Below, piece by piece: positions 7,450 through 17,208 of a stretch of 32,899 nt of DNA. Under the pieces are notes generated by a model. The model did not search any database and was not told the origin of the DNA. It saw only the letters and a list, made by a program, of their open reading frames with translations. Every line of letters begins with the position of its first letter. The stretch's first letter is position 1. Both the position numbers and the translations under genes were made by a program. The stretch is taken from NCBI GenBank assembly GCA_015485375.1, contig WFTU01000370.1:1-32899 (forward strand), given 5' to 3'. Origin of the DNA: Paracoccaceae bacterium. Its GTDB lineage: Bacteria; Pseudomonadota; Alphaproteobacteria; Rhodobacterales; Rhodobacteraceae.

Positions 7450-8772
7450 ATGCATAACCTAGAGGGTGTCCGCCCGAGCGACCAGTATCGCGCTCTCGGA
7501 CTCAGCACGTTGGCCTTCACAGTCTGTTTTGCTGTGTGGACCATCTTTTCCATTATCGGCGTCCAGATCAAAGAGGATCTCGGCCTCTCCGAAACACAGT
7601 TCGGCCTTCTGGTGGCTACTCCCGTCCTGACCGGCTCCCTGAGCCGGATTTTTCTTGGCGTATGGACCGACCAGCTCGGCGGGCGCATCATGCTGCCGCT
7701 GCAGATGCTGATCACCGCGATCTCCGTCTGGCTGCTCTCCTCGGTGCAGACCTACGCTGTTTTCCTGATGATCGCCCTCGGCCTCGGCCTTGCGGGCGGT
7801 TCGTTCATTATCGGTATCGCCTACGTCTCGCGCTGGTTCCCGGCTGAAAAACAGGGCACGGCGCTCGGGATTTTCGGGGCCGGTAACGTCGGTGCGGCGG
7901 TGACCAACTTCGGTGCGCCGTTTCTGGTGGTTGCGCTGGGCTGGGAGCAGACCGCGCGGGTTTATGCCATCGTCCTGATCGTCATGGCGATCCTGTTCTA
8001 TATCTTTGCCAAAGAGGATCCGGTGCGGGTCGAGCAGAAAAAAACCGGCGCAAAACCGGTTTCGGCACTCAAACAGCTTGAGCCGTTGAAAAATATCCAG
8101 GTCTGGCGTTTCGCCACCTACTATTTCTTCGTGTTCGGCGCATTCGTGGCCTTCGCCTCGTTCCTGCCGCGCTACTATGTTGGTGCCTACGGCGTTGCGC
8201 TGACCTCGGCCGGTGTATTCGCCGGTATGTATTCGCTGCCCGGCTCGATCTTCCGCGCCCTTGGCGGCTGGATGTCGGACGTCTGGGGCGCGCGCTTCGT
8301 GATGTATCTGACCTTCGGCGTCTCGCTCGTTGTCCTGTTCATCATGAGCTACCCGGAAACCACCTATATTGTCGAAGGTATTCCGAACGCTGACGGCACC
8401 CCGCGTGTTATCGAGTTCAGCTTCGGCATTCCGCTCTATCTGTTTGTATTCCTGACCGTGGTGCTGGGCTTCGTCATGAGCCTCGGCAAGGCTGCTGTCT
8501 ATAAACACATTCCGGTCTACTTCCCGCACAATGTCGGCGCCGTCGGCGGTCTGGTCGGGATGATCGGCGGTCTGGGCGGTTTCGTCCTGCCGATCGCCTT
8601 CGGGATCCTGCTCGATGTGTTCCATGTCTGGTCGGTCGTCTTCATGCTGATGTTTGTCATCGTGGCGATCAGCATGATCTGGATGCACCTCGCTATCCGC
8701 AAGATGGACCGAGAGCAACATCCGGAGTTGCGCAAAAATACCCACCTGTCGGATGTGCCGCACAAGGCATAA
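7450..8772 (+). CDS. narK1: NarK1-type nitrate/nitrite transporter (MFS)
   Basis: This 440-residue major facilitator protein has about 12 membrane segments. The nitrate-porter signatures are visible: GGSFIIGIAYVSRWFPAEKQG with the following GAGNVGAAV, and later a GLVGMIGGLGGF repeat with a VYKHIPVYFP stretch. It belongs to the NarK1 branch, in which Paracoccus NarK1 acts as a nitrate/proton symporter that starts nitrate respiration. The ATG has a strong AGGAGGG site 6 nt upstream. It is the first gene of the nar operon, behind an FNR-type box. In Paracoccus narK1 and narK2 are fused into one protein; here they are separate genes. Confidence 0.93.
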   Translation: MHNLEGVRPSDQYRALGLSTLAFTVCFAVWTIFSIIGVQIKEDLGLSETQFGLLVATPVLTGSLSRIFLGVWTDQLGGRIMLPLQMLITAISVWLLSSVQTYAVFLMIALGLGLAGGSFIIGIAYVSRWFPAEKQGTALGIFGAGNVGAAVTNFGAPFLVVALGWEQTARVYAIVLIVMAILFYIFAKEDPVRVEQKKTGAKPVSALKQLEPLKNIQVWRFATYYFFVFGAFVAFASFLPRYYVGAYGVALTSAGVFAGMYSLPGSIFRALGGWMSDVWGARFVMYLTFGVSLVVLFIMSYPETTYIVEGIPNADGTPRVIEFSFGIPLYLFVFLTVVLGFVMSLGKAAVYKHIPVYFPHNVGAVGGLVGMIGGLGGFVLPIAFGILLDVFHVWSVVFMLMFVIVAISMIWMHLAIRKMDREQHPELRKNTHLSDVPHKA

Positions 8773-8794
8773 CGACAGGAGATGCTCTAAAAGA

Positions 8795-8813
8795 CGGGCC
8801 GGTCAACGGCCCG
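8795..8813 (+). promoter_or_regulatory. Intergenic stem-loop between narK1 and narK2
   Basis: CGGGCCG (8795-8801) and CGGCCCG (8807-8813) form a 7-bp GC stem with a 5-nt loop. No T-tract follows, so it is more likely an mRNA-stability or processing element than a terminator. The narK2 ribosome site AAAGGAG lies at 8828-8834. Confidence 0.5.
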
Positions 8814-8841
8814 CCATCACCCCAACCAAAGGAGAAGAACT

Positions 8842-10449
8842 TTGGGCAAAGATCTAAGAAACTGGAACCCGGAAGACGAGGAGTTTTGGAACTCGACCGG
8901 TAAGTCCATCGCCACACGCAACCTGTGGATTTCCATTCCCAGCCTGCTGGCCGGCTTCGCTGTCTGGCTTTACTGGGGCATTATCACGGTGCAGATGATC
9001 AACCTCGACTTCGGCTTTGCCAAGTCGGACCTGTTCACGCTTTCGGCTATCGCCGGTCTGACAGGCGCGACGCTGCGTATTCCGTCCACCTTCTTTATCC
9101 GCATCGCGGGCGGGCGCAACACGATCGTGTTCACCACCGCGCTGCTGATCATTCCGGCGCTCGGCACCGGTATCGCGCTGTCCAATCCGGATACGCCGTT
9201 CTGGACCTTCCAGCTGCTGGCGCTGCTCTCCGGTATCGGGGGCGGTAACTTCGCCTCCTCCATGTCCAACATCAGCTTCTTCTTTCCGAAAAAGAAACTG
9301 GGCTATGCGCTGGGCATGAACGCCGGTCTTGGCAACTTCGGTGTGACGACGATGCAGATCGTTATCCCGCTGGTGATGACATTCGCCCTGTTCGGTGGCG
9401 AGGGCCGCGCGCTGGTCAATACCTCCGGCACGCTGATCGGCAAGATCGAAGCCGGCACCATCACCTACATCCAGAACGCCGGTTATGTCTGGCTGCTGCT
9501 GCTGGTGCCGCTGATGTTCATCGGCTGGTGGGGTATGAACAACATCCGTGACGAGCATGTCTCGCCGGACATCCCCAACCCGCTTGGTGCCTTCTCGATC
9601 ATCACCGGTATGCTGCTGATCGGTTTTGTAACCGCTACTTTCGGTCTGTGGCTGATGCTGCCCGAAAGCGTAAGCGGCTCCGGCTTCGGCGTCTCCAAAT
9701 GGATCGTGCTGCCGATCGTTATCGCGCTGACCGTGTTCCTGCTGAAAATGATCCCCGGCGAAGTCGGCAAAAACCTGACCCGCCAGTACAAGATCTTCGG
9801 CAACAAACACACATGGGCGATGACCATCATCTACACCATGACCTTTGGTTCCTTCATCGGCTACTCGGCCGCCTTCGCACTGACCATCAAGGTTGTGTTC
9901 GGCTTCCAGCACCTGATGGTGGATGGTGTGATGACGCATGACACGGTGAACCCCAACGGCCCCTCGGCCCTGATGTTCGCCTGGATGGGCCCCTTCATCG
10001 GCGCCCTGATCCGTCCGGTCGGCGGTATCATTGCCGATAAAATGGGCGGCGCCAAAGTGACCCAGATCATCTCGGTCGCCATGGTCGCCTCGGCTGTTGC
10101 ACTGGCCTTCCTGCTGCAGAAAGCCTATGCCTCGCCGACACCCGAAACCCTGTTCCTGCCGTTCATGATCCTGTTCCTGATCCTGTTCACAGCAACCGGT
10201 ATCGGCAACGGCTCCACGTTCCGCACCATCGGTATCGTGTTCAACAAGGAGCAGGCCGGACCGGTTCTCGGCTGGACCTCGGCTGTGGCTGCCTACGGTG
10301 CTTTCATCATCCCGAAAGTATTCGGCGAGGAACTGGGTTCGGGTCATCCCGAATACGCCCTCTACGGTTTCGCGATCTTCTACGCGGTTTGTATTGCCAT
10401 CAACTGGTGGTTCTACCTGCGCCCCAATGCGTATGTGAAAAACCCGTAA
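8842..10449 (+). CDS. narK2: NarK2-type nitrate/nitrite antiporter (MFS)
   Basis: This 535-residue member of the major facilitator family starts at TTG 8842 behind a good AAAGGAG site. The N-terminus WNPEDEEFWNSTGKSIATRNLWISIPSL is typical of NarK2 proteins, whose start this confirms. The nitrate signature appears as GGGNFASSMSNISFFFPKKKLGYALGMNAGLGNFG, and a second one as GIGNGSTFRTIGIVF. It is longer than narK1, with an extended loop in the middle. NarK2 proteins exchange cytoplasmic nitrite for external nitrate across the inner membrane during respiration. The 70-bp gap to narK1 and the shared context place it in the same operon. Confidence 0.93.
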   Translation: MGKDLRNWNPEDEEFWNSTGKSIATRNLWISIPSLLAGFAVWLYWGIITVQMINLDFGFAKSDLFTLSAIAGLTGATLRIPSTFFIRIAGGRNTIVFTTALLIIPALGTGIALSNPDTPFWTFQLLALLSGIGGGNFASSMSNISFFFPKKKLGYALGMNAGLGNFGVTTMQIVIPLVMTFALFGGEGRALVNTSGTLIGKIEAGTITYIQNAGYVWLLLLVPLMFIGWWGMNNIRDEHVSPDIPNPLGAFSIITGMLLIGFVTATFGLWLMLPESVSGSGFGVSKWIVLPIVIALTVFLLKMIPGEVGKNLTRQYKIFGNKHTWAMTIIYTMTFGSFIGYSAAFALTIKVVFGFQHLMVDGVMTHDTVNPNGPSALMFAWMGPFIGALIRPVGGIIADKMGGAKVTQIISVAMVASAVALAFLLQKAYASPTPETLFLPFMILFLILFTATGIGNGSTFRTIGIVFNKEQAGPVLGWTSAVAAYGAFIIPKVFGEELGSGHPEYALYGFAIFYAVCIAINWWFYLRPNAYVKNP

Positions 10450-10463
10450 GTTTCGCGAATACA

Positions 10464-10499
10464 GGTGCCAGCGTTTTGTCCCCTCTTTTCGCTGGCACC
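10464..10499 (+). promoter_or_regulatory. Long-loop stem between narK2 and narG
   Basis: GGTGCCAGCG (10464-10473) is exactly complementary to CGCTGGCACC (10490-10499), with a 16-nt pyrimidine-rich loop. No T-run follows. It sits 24 nt before the narG start and could partly attenuate or protect the narG message. It could set the ratio of transporter to enzyme. Confidence 0.55.
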
Positions 10500-10522
10500 C
10501 CCTATACAAATGGAGAGAAAAC

Positions 10523-13500
10523 ATGAGCCATCTACTGGACAGGCTGAATTTCCTGAAAAGCAACAGCGTCGGGACATTCGCGGACGGTCACGGTAATACG
10601 ACCAACGAGAACCGCGACTGGGAAGACGTCTATCGCAACCGCTGGCGCCACGACAAGATCGTGCGTTCGACCCACGGGGTGAACTGCACCGGTTCCTGTA
10701 GCTGGAAGATCTATGTGAAATCCGGCATCGTGACCTGGGAAACCCAGCAGACGGACTACCCGCGCACCCGCGCCGGCATGCCGAACCACGAGCCGCGCGG
10801 CTGTGCCCGTGGCGCTTCCTACAGCTGGTATCTCTACTCCGCCAACCGGGTGAAAACCCCGCTGATCCGCTCGCGGCTGCTGAAAAGCTATCGCCGCATG
10901 CGCGAGGCCAACTCTCCGATCGAGGCCTGGACCAAGCTCCAGAACGACCCGATCCTGCGCGCCGACTATGTGAAGTCGCGCGGCAAGGGCGGGTTCGTGC
11001 GCGCCGACTGGGAAGAAGCCACCGAGATCATCGCGGCCGCCAACGCCTATACCGCCAAAACCTACGGTCCCGACCGTGTCTTCGGGTTCTCTCCTATCCC
11101 GGCGATGTCCATGGTTTCCTATGCGGCCGGCTCGCGCTATCTGTCGCTGCTCGGCGGTACCTGCATGAGCTTCTACGACTGGTATTGCGATTTGCCGCCC
11201 GCCTCTCCGATGACATGGGGCGAGCAGACCGACGTGCCGGAATCGGCCGACTGGTATAACGCCGGCTTCCTGCTGCTCTGGGGCTCCAACGTGCCGCAGA
11301 CCCGCACGCCGGATGCGCATTTCTATACCGAGGCCCGCTATCGCGGCACCAAATCCGCCGTGATCTCCCCCGACTATTCCGAGGCCGCAAAATTCGGCGA
11401 TATCTGGCTGGCCCCGAAACAGGGCACGGACAGCGCGCTGGCCATGGCCATGGGTCATGTGATCCTGCGCGAATTCCACCTCGACCGGCAGTCCGAATAT
11501 TTCACCGATTACGGCCGCAAGTATTCCGACATGCCGATGCTGGTGCGTCTGGAAGAAAAAGACGGCAAGCTGGTGCCGGGGCGTCTGCTGCGTGCGGACG
11601 ACCTCGACGACAAGCTGGGTGAAAAGGACAATCCGGAATGGAAAACCATCGGCATCGACAAGGCTTCCGATGATCTGGTGGTTCCCAACGGTTCTGTCGG
11701 CTTCCGCTGGGACGGAAGCGCCCACTGGAACCTCGAGGAACAGGCCGCCGGCAAGGATACCGACCTGCGCCTGTCGCTGATCCTCGAAGAGGACCACGAC
11801 GAGATTGTCGGCGTCGATTTCCCGTATTTCGGTGGCGAGGCCTCCGAGAATTTCGTCAAATGCGACCATCCCGACATCCTGACCCGCAACATTCCGGCCA
11901 AGAAGATCAAGCTGGCCGACGGCGAGGCCTATGTGGCCACGGTCTTCGACCTGTTCTGCGCCAACTACGGTCTCGATCGGGGTCTGGGCGGCGAGAATGT
12001 CGCCAGCGACTATGGCGACGACACGCCGTTCACCCCCGCATGGGCCGAGAAAATCACCGGCGTTCCGCGTGACCAGATCATCACCGTTGCCCGCGAATTC
12101 GCCTCCAATGCGGAGAAAACCGAAGGCAAGTCGATGGTCATCCTCGGGGCCGGTCTCAACCACTGGTACCACATGGATATGAACTACCGCGGTATCATCA
12201 ACATGTTGGTGATGTGCGGTTGTATCGGCAAATCCGGTGGTGGCTGGAGCCACTACGTCGGGCAGGAAAAACTGCGCCCGCAAACCGGCTGGCAGCCGCT
12301 GGCCTTCGCGCTCGATTGGGCGCGCCCGCCGCGGCACATGAACTCCACCTCGGCGTGGTATGCCCACACCGACCAGTGGCGTTACGAGACGCTGGCCTCC
12401 GACGAGATCCTGTCCCCGACCGCGCCGGAAGGCGACTGGAAGGATGCCAGCCTGATCGACTACAACATCCGCGCCGAGCGCATGGGCTGGCTGCCCTCCG
12501 CGCCCTCGCTGAAAACCAACCCGCTCGAAGTGGCGAAAGCCGCGAAAGAGGCCGGGGTGGACGTGAAGGACTATCTGGCCGACAAGCTGACCAAGGGCGA
12601 GATCGAGATGTCCTGCGAGGATCCGGATGCACCGGAAAACTGGCCGCGCAACCTGTTTGTGTGGCGCTCCAACCTGCTCGGGTCTTCGGGCAAGGGGCAC
12701 GAGTATTTCCTCAAGCACCTGCTCGGCACCGATCATGGTGTTCTGGGCAAGGATCTGGGCGAGGAAGGCCGCCAGAAACCGATCGAGGCCAAATGGCACG
12801 ACGAAAGCACCGAGGGCAAACTGGACCTGCTGGTCACTATCGACTTCCGCATGTCCACCACGGCCGTCTATTCCGATATCGTGCTGCCGACGGCATCGTG
12901 GTATGAAAAGGACGACCTCAACACCTCGGACATGCACCCGTTCATCCACCCGCTGCAGGCAGCGGTCGATCCGGCCTACGAAAGCCGCTCGGACTGGGAG
13001 ATTTTCAAATCCATCGCGAAGAAATTCTCCGAAGTGGTGCCGGGCTATCTGGGCGAGGAAACCGATGTTGTCTCGCTTCCGCTCCTGCATGACACCCCTG
13101 CGGAAATCGCGCAGGACCAGGTCAAGGACTGGAAGAAAGGCGAATGCGAGCTGATCCCCGGCAAGACGGCCCCGAACTTCGTGGCTGTTCAGCGCGACTA
13201 CCCCAACCTCTACAAACGCTTCACCTCCGTGGGGCCGCTGATGGAGAAAGTCGGCAACGGCGGCAAGGGGATCGCATGGGATACCAAGGTGGAAATGCAC
13301 CACCTCAAGGATCTGAACGGCGTCGTGACCGAGGAGGGGCCGACCAAAGGCCTCGCCAAGCTCGACACCGCCATCGACGCGGCCGAGATGATCCTGATGC
13401 TGGCACCCGAAACCAACGGCGAAGTGGCCGTGAAAGCCTGGGAGGAACTCTCCAAGGCCACGGGTCGCGAGCATGCGCATCTGGCTCTGCCGAAAGAGGA

Positions 13501-14263
13501 TGAAAAAATCCGCTTCCGCGATATTGCCGCACAGCCGCGCAAGATCATCTCCTCGCCCACATGGTCGGGCATCGAATCCGAGGAGGTCTGCTACAACGCC
13601 GGCTACACCAACGTCCACGAGCTGATCCCGTGGCGCACCCTGACGGGCCGCCAGCAGCTCTATCAGGACCACCTGTGGATGCGCGCCTTCGGCGAGGGCT
13701 TCTGCACCTACCGTCCGCCGGTCGATCTGAAAACGATCAATGCGACCGTCAACACGGCAGAGCAGAACAACGAGCCGCATGTGCTGCTGAACTTCATCAC
13801 GCCGCACCAGAAATGGGGTATCCATTCCACCTACTCGGACAACCTGTTGATGCTGACGCTGAACCGCGGCGGTCCGGTGGTCTGGATGTCCGAAGTGGAC
13901 GCCAAGAAAGCCAATCTCGTCGATAACGACTGGGTAGAGGCCTACAACGTCAACGGTGCCCTCGTAGCCCGTGTGGTCGTCTCGCAGCGCATGAAAGAGG
14001 GAACCCTCTACATGTATCACGCACAAGAGAAGATCGTGAACGTGCCGGGCTCGCAGCAGACAGGCCTGCGCGGCGGGATCCACAACTCGGTCACCCGCAC
14101 CACGCTGAAACCGACGCATATGATTGGTGGCTACGCCCAGCAATCCTACGGTTTCAACTACTACGGCACCGTCGGCTCGAACCGCGACGAATTCGTGATC
14201 GTGCGTAAACTAACCAAGGTTGACTGGCTCGACGAGCCGGCAAAAGCAGGAGGGCAGAGCTAA
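10523..14263 (+). CDS. narG: Respiratory nitrate reductase alpha subunit NarG
   Basis: This 1246-residue molybdopterin enzyme matches the usual NarG length. The N-terminal FS0 4Fe-4S ligands are His51, Cys55, Cys59 and Cys94. The molybdenum-ligand Asp is Asp219 in the YDWYCDLPPASP motif, equivalent to Asp222 of E. coli NarG. It reduces nitrate to nitrite on the cytoplasmic side of the membrane, using two bis-MGD cofactors and electrons from NarH. No cleavable Tat signal is seen, as expected for membrane-bound NarG. The start has GGAGAG 5 nt upstream. The stop TAA overlaps the narH ATG (TAATG). It depends on molybdate, consistent with modBC in the window. Confidence 0.98.
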   Translation: MSHLLDRLNFLKSNSVGTFADGHGNTTNENRDWEDVYRNRWRHDKIVRSTHGVNCTGSCSWKIYVKSGIVTWETQQTDYPRTRAGMPNHEPRGCARGASYSWYLYSANRVKTPLIRSRLLKSYRRMREANSPIEAWTKLQNDPILRADYVKSRGKGGFVRADWEEATEIIAAANAYTAKTYGPDRVFGFSPIPAMSMVSYAAGSRYLSLLGGTCMSFYDWYCDLPPASPMTWGEQTDVPESADWYNAGFLLLWGSNVPQTRTPDAHFYTEARYRGTKSAVISPDYSEAAKFGDIWLAPKQGTDSALAMAMGHVILREFHLDRQSEYFTDYGRKYSDMPMLVRLEEKDGKLVPGRLLRADDLDDKLGEKDNPEWKTIGIDKASDDLVVPNGSVGFRWDGSAHWNLEEQAAGKDTDLRLSLILEEDHDEIVGVDFPYFGGEASENFVKCDHPDILTRNIPAKKIKLADGEAYVATVFDLFCANYGLDRGLGGENVASDYGDDTPFTPAWAEKITGVPRDQIITVAREFASNAEKTEGKSMVILGAGLNHWYHMDMNYRGIINMLVMCGCIGKSGGGWSHYVGQEKLRPQTGWQPLAFALDWARPPRHMNSTSAWYAHTDQWRYETLASDEILSPTAPEGDWKDASLIDYNIRAERMGWLPSAPSLKTNPLEVAKAAKEAGVDVKDYLADKLTKGEIEMSCEDPDAPENWPRNLFVWRSNLLGSSGKGHEYFLKHLLGTDHGVLGKDLGEEGRQKPIEAKWHDESTEGKLDLLVTIDFRMSTTAVYSDIVLPTASWYEKDDLNTSDMHPFIHPLQAAVDPAYESRSDWEIFKSIAKKFSEVVPGYLGEETDVVSLPLLHDTPAEIAQDQVKDWKKGECELIPGKTAPNFVAVQRDYPNLYKRFTSVGPLMEKVGNGGKGIAWDTKVEMHHLKDLNGVVTEEGPTKGLAKLDTAIDAAEMILMLAPETNGEVAVKAWEELSKATGREHAHLALPKEDEKIRFRDIAAQPRKIISSPTWSGIESEEVCYNAGYTNVHELIPWRTLTGRQQLYQDHLWMRAFGEGFCTYRPPVDLKTINATVNTAEQNNEPHVLLNFITPHQKWGIHSTYSDNLLMLTLNRGGPVVWMSEVDAKKANLVDNDWVEAYNVNGALVARVVVSQRMKEGTLYMYHAQEKIVNVPGSQQTGLRGGIHNSVTRTTLKPTHMIGGYAQQSYGFNYYGTVGSNRDEFVIVRKLTKVDWLDEPAKAGGQS

Positions 14264-15780
14264 TGAAAGTTCGTGCACAAATAGGCATGGTGCTGAACCT
14301 CGATAAATGTATCGGGTGCCATACATGCTCCGTCACTTGTAAAAACGTCTGGACCAGCCGCGACGGCGTCGAATACGCCTGGTTCAACAACGTCGAGACC
14401 AAACCCGGTATCGGTTACCCCAAGGACTGGGAGAACCAGAAGCGCTGGAACGGCGGCTGGGTTCGCGACAAGAACGGCAAGATCCAGCCCAAACAGGGCG
14501 CGAAATGGCGGATTCTGGCGAATATCTTCGGCAATCCGAACATGCCGGAAATCGACGATTTCTATGAACCGTTCGATTTCGACTATGACCACCTGAAATC
14601 GGCACCGGAAATGGATGCCTTCCCGACAGCGCGTCCGCGCTCGAAAGTCTCCGGCGAACGCATGGAGAAAATCGAGTGGGGTCCGAACTGGGAGGAAATC
14701 CTCGGCGGCGAATTCGAGAAACGCTCGAAGGATTACAACTTCGAGGGCGTGCAGAAGGAAATCTATGGCGAGTATGAAAATACTTTCATGATGTATCTGC
14801 CGCGCCTGTGCGAGCACTGCCTCAACCCCGCCTGCGCCGCATCCTGCCCCTCGGGCGCGATCTACAAGCGCGACGAGGACGGGATCGTGCTGATCGACCA
14901 GGAAAAATGCCGCGGCTGGCGCATGTGTGTGTCGGGCTGTCCCTACAAGAAGATCTACTACAACTGGGAAAGCGGCAAATCGGAAAAATGCACCTTCTGC
15001 TACCCGCGTATCGAAAGCGGCCTGCCGACGGTCTGTTCCGAAACCTGCGTCGGGCGCATCCGCTACCTTGGCGTGATGCTCTATGACGCCGACAAGATCG
15101 AGGAAGCAGCATCGGTCAATGGCGAGCAGGATCTCTATGATGCCCAGCTCGGCGTGTTCCTTGACCCGAACGACCCCGAAGTGCAGGCCGCCGCGCGTCG
15201 CGACGGTGTGCCGGAGGACTGGATCGACTCGGCCAGGAACTCTCCGGTGTGGAAAATGGCGATGGACTGGAAGATTGCCTTCCCGCTGCATCCCGAATAC
15301 CGCACCCTGCCGATGGTCTGGTATATCCCGCCGCTCAGCCCGATCCAGAATGCAGCCGAGGCCGGTATGATCGGTGTCGATAACGAGATGCCGGACGTGA
15401 AATCGCTCCGCATTCCGGTGCGCTATCTGGCGAACATGCTGACAGCCGGAGACGAGGCCCCCGTGGTCACGGCGCTGGAACGGATGCTGGCCATGCGTGG
15501 CTACATGCGCACCAAAACCATCGACGGTGTGATCGATCTGGAAATTGCAAAACGTGTCGGCCTCGACGCGCTGCAGATCGAGGACATGTATAACATCATG
15601 TCGATCGCCAACTACGAGGATCGTTTCGTGGTGCCGACCACCCACCGCGAGGTGGTGGAAGACGCCTACGACCTGCGCGGCGGCTGCGGCTTTACCGACG
15701 GGAACGGCTGCTCCACCGGCTCGAACGGCGGCAAGCTGTTCGGTTCGCGCAAATTCGTAACCCCGACGGAGGCGTTCTGA
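14263..15780 (+). CDS. narH: Respiratory nitrate reductase beta subunit NarH
   Basis: This 505-residue iron-sulfur protein wires NarI haems to NarG. The first Cys group is Cys16, 19, 22 and 26; the second is Cys183, 186, 191 and 195. The third group is CRGWRMCVSGC, with Trp replacing one Cys, as in E. coli NarH, where this gives the 3Fe-4S cluster. A further CTFC...CSETC group completes four clusters. It lies on the cytoplasmic side and overlaps both narG (1 bp) and narJ (1 bp), so translation is coupled through the operon. Confidence 0.98.
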   Translation: MKVRAQIGMVLNLDKCIGCHTCSVTCKNVWTSRDGVEYAWFNNVETKPGIGYPKDWENQKRWNGGWVRDKNGKIQPKQGAKWRILANIFGNPNMPEIDDFYEPFDFDYDHLKSAPEMDAFPTARPRSKVSGERMEKIEWGPNWEEILGGEFEKRSKDYNFEGVQKEIYGEYENTFMMYLPRLCEHCLNPACAASCPSGAIYKRDEDGIVLIDQEKCRGWRMCVSGCPYKKIYYNWESGKSEKCTFCYPRIESGLPTVCSETCVGRIRYLGVMLYDADKIEEAASVNGEQDLYDAQLGVFLDPNDPEVQAAARRDGVPEDWIDSARNSPVWKMAMDWKIAFPLHPEYRTLPMVWYIPPLSPIQNAAEAGMIGVDNEMPDVKSLRIPVRYLANMLTAGDEAPVVTALERMLAMRGYMRTKTIDGVIDLEIAKRVGLDALQIEDMYNIMSIANYEDRFVVPTTHREVVEDAYDLRGGCGFTDGNGCSTGSNGGKLFGSRKFVTPTEAF

Positions 15781-16496
15781 TGGCTGTCACCTACAAGGCC
15801 CTCTCGGCGCTGCTTTCCTATCCTTCCGAGGATCTGAAAGCGGCCACGGGCGAGATCCGTCAGGTTCTCAACGACGAAAAACTGCTTTCAGCGTCCGCGC
15901 TGGAGGCCATCGAGCCGCTGCTGGCCGATTTCGAGACGATGGACGTCTACGAGCTGCAGGAACGCTTTGTGCTTCTGTTCGACCGCTCGCGCACCCTGTC
16001 GCTCAACCTGTTCGAGCATGTGCATGGTGAAAGCCGCGAGCGTGGTCCAGCCATGGTCGATCTGCTGGAAACCTACCGCGCAGGCGGGTTCGAGCTGGTC
16101 AGCACCGAACTGCCCGACCATCTGCCGATTCTGCTGGAATTCCTGTCAACACAGCCCGCCGGCGAAGCGCTCGGCATCCTCGAGGATGCCGGGCACATCA
16201 TCGCGGCACTGGCCGAACGCCTGAACCGGCGTGAAAGCCCCTACGCCGCGGTGCTGGCCGGACTGGCAGAGCTGGCCGGCGAGGCAGCCTCCGGCGAACT
16301 GGTGCAGGAGCTCCTGAAAGTGGCCGACGACGATCCCGAGGATCTCGAGGCGCTCGACGAAATCTGGACCGAGGCCGAGATCACCTTCGGCCCCGATCCC
16401 AACGCAGGTTGCCCCGTGACACGGGATATCTTGGCAAATATGGACCCCATCCCGCCCAAAGCACAGCCCGATCCGGCTGTCGCCGTGCAGAAATAG
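15780..16496 (+). CDS. narJ: Nitrate reductase assembly chaperone NarJ (delta)
   Basis: This 238-residue acidic, all-helical protein of the NarJ/DmsD/TorD family starts in the TGATG overlap with narH. NarJ binds apo-NarG, helps insert Mo-bisMGD and the FS0 cluster, and times docking to NarI. It is not part of the final enzyme. Family-typical segments are LSYPSEDL near the N-terminus, the ELQERFVLLFDRSRTLSLNLFEHVHGESRERGPAM core, and a D-rich C-terminal half. The ribosome site for narI (AGGAGG) begins at its stop codon. Confidence 0.95.
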   Translation: MAVTYKALSALLSYPSEDLKAATGEIRQVLNDEKLLSASALEAIEPLLADFETMDVYELQERFVLLFDRSRTLSLNLFEHVHGESRERGPAMVDLLETYRAGGFELVSTELPDHLPILLEFLSTQPAGEALGILEDAGHIIAALAERLNRRESPYAAVLAGLAELAGEAASGELVQELLKVADDDPEDLEALDEIWTEAEITFGPDPNAGCPVTRDILANMDPIPPKAQPDPAVAVQK

Positions 16497-16505
16497 GAGG
16501 CGAAC

Positions 16506-17189
16506 ATGAACGAGTTTCTTTTCGGAATATATCCCTACATCGCGATGACCGTGCTGGTTGTCGGCAGCATTGCACGCTACGAGCGGGATCCCTTCACATG
16601 GAAATCCAGCTCCAGCCAGCTCTTGCGCCGCAAGCAGCTGATCATGGGGTCGGTCCTGTTCCACCTCGGCGTTCTGGCCATCTTCGGCGGCCATTTCGTC
16701 GGCCTGCTGACACCGCTGTCCATCTGGCATGCGCTTGGCGTGACACCGGCGGCCAAGCAGATCATCGCGATCTCGCTCGGCGGGGTTGCCGGTCTGTCCA
16801 TGCTGACCGGCGCGCTGATGCTGGCGCACCGCCGCCTGTTCGACCCGCGCATCCGCGCCACCAGCTCCTTCGCCGATACGGCGATCCTGCTGATCCTGAT
16901 CGCGCAGGTGACCCTTGGCCTGATGACCATCTTCGTCAGCCTCGGCCATCTGGATGGTGAGGAAATGACCAAGTTCATGCGCTGGGCACAGGGTATCTTT
17001 ACCTTCAACCCCGAGTCGGCCAGCTATATCGCGGATACGAACATCCTGTTCAAACTGCATATTTTCCTTGGCCTGACCATCTTCGTGATCTTCCCGTTCA
17101 CACGGCTGGTGCATATGCTCTCGGTTCCGGTGCGCTACCTCTGGCGTCCGGGCTACCAGATCGTGCGCACGCGCAAGACCAAAGCCTGA
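16506..17189 (+). CDS. narI: Respiratory nitrate reductase gamma subunit NarI
   Basis: This 227-residue inner-membrane b-type cytochrome has five hydrophobic segments. It takes electrons from quinol and passes them to NarH. The four axial haem ligands are His53, His63, His185 and His203, matching the spacing of His56, 66, 187 and 205 in E. coli NarI. The C-terminal haem pair lies in LKLHIFLG and RLVHMLSVPVRYLWRPGYQ. The strong AGGAGG site 4-9 nt upstream gives a confident start. Confidence 0.97.
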   Translation: MNEFLFGIYPYIAMTVLVVGSIARYERDPFTWKSSSSQLLRRKQLIMGSVLFHLGVLAIFGGHFVGLLTPLSIWHALGVTPAAKQIIAISLGGVAGLSMLTGALMLAHRRLFDPRIRATSSFADTAILLILIAQVTLGLMTIFVSLGHLDGEEMTKFMRWAQGIFTFNPESASYIADTNILFKLHIFLGLTIFVIFPFTRLVHMLSVPVRYLWRPGYQIVRTRKTKA

Positions 17190-17208
17190 GCGGCAAGGAG
17201 AACAGGAC

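Noticed and set aside
8854..10563. A 569-codon minus-strand frame opposite narK2
   Set aside because: It is low-complexity, rich in Asp, Gln, His and Arg, and mirrors the membrane-protein codons of narK2. No start signal or domain supports it.
10532..14143. A 1203-codon open frame on the minus strand opposite narG
   Set aside because: It is an antisense shadow of a GC-rich gene with strong third-position bias. The product is rich in Arg, His and Gly with no recognisable domain, and NarG on the plus strand is unambiguous.
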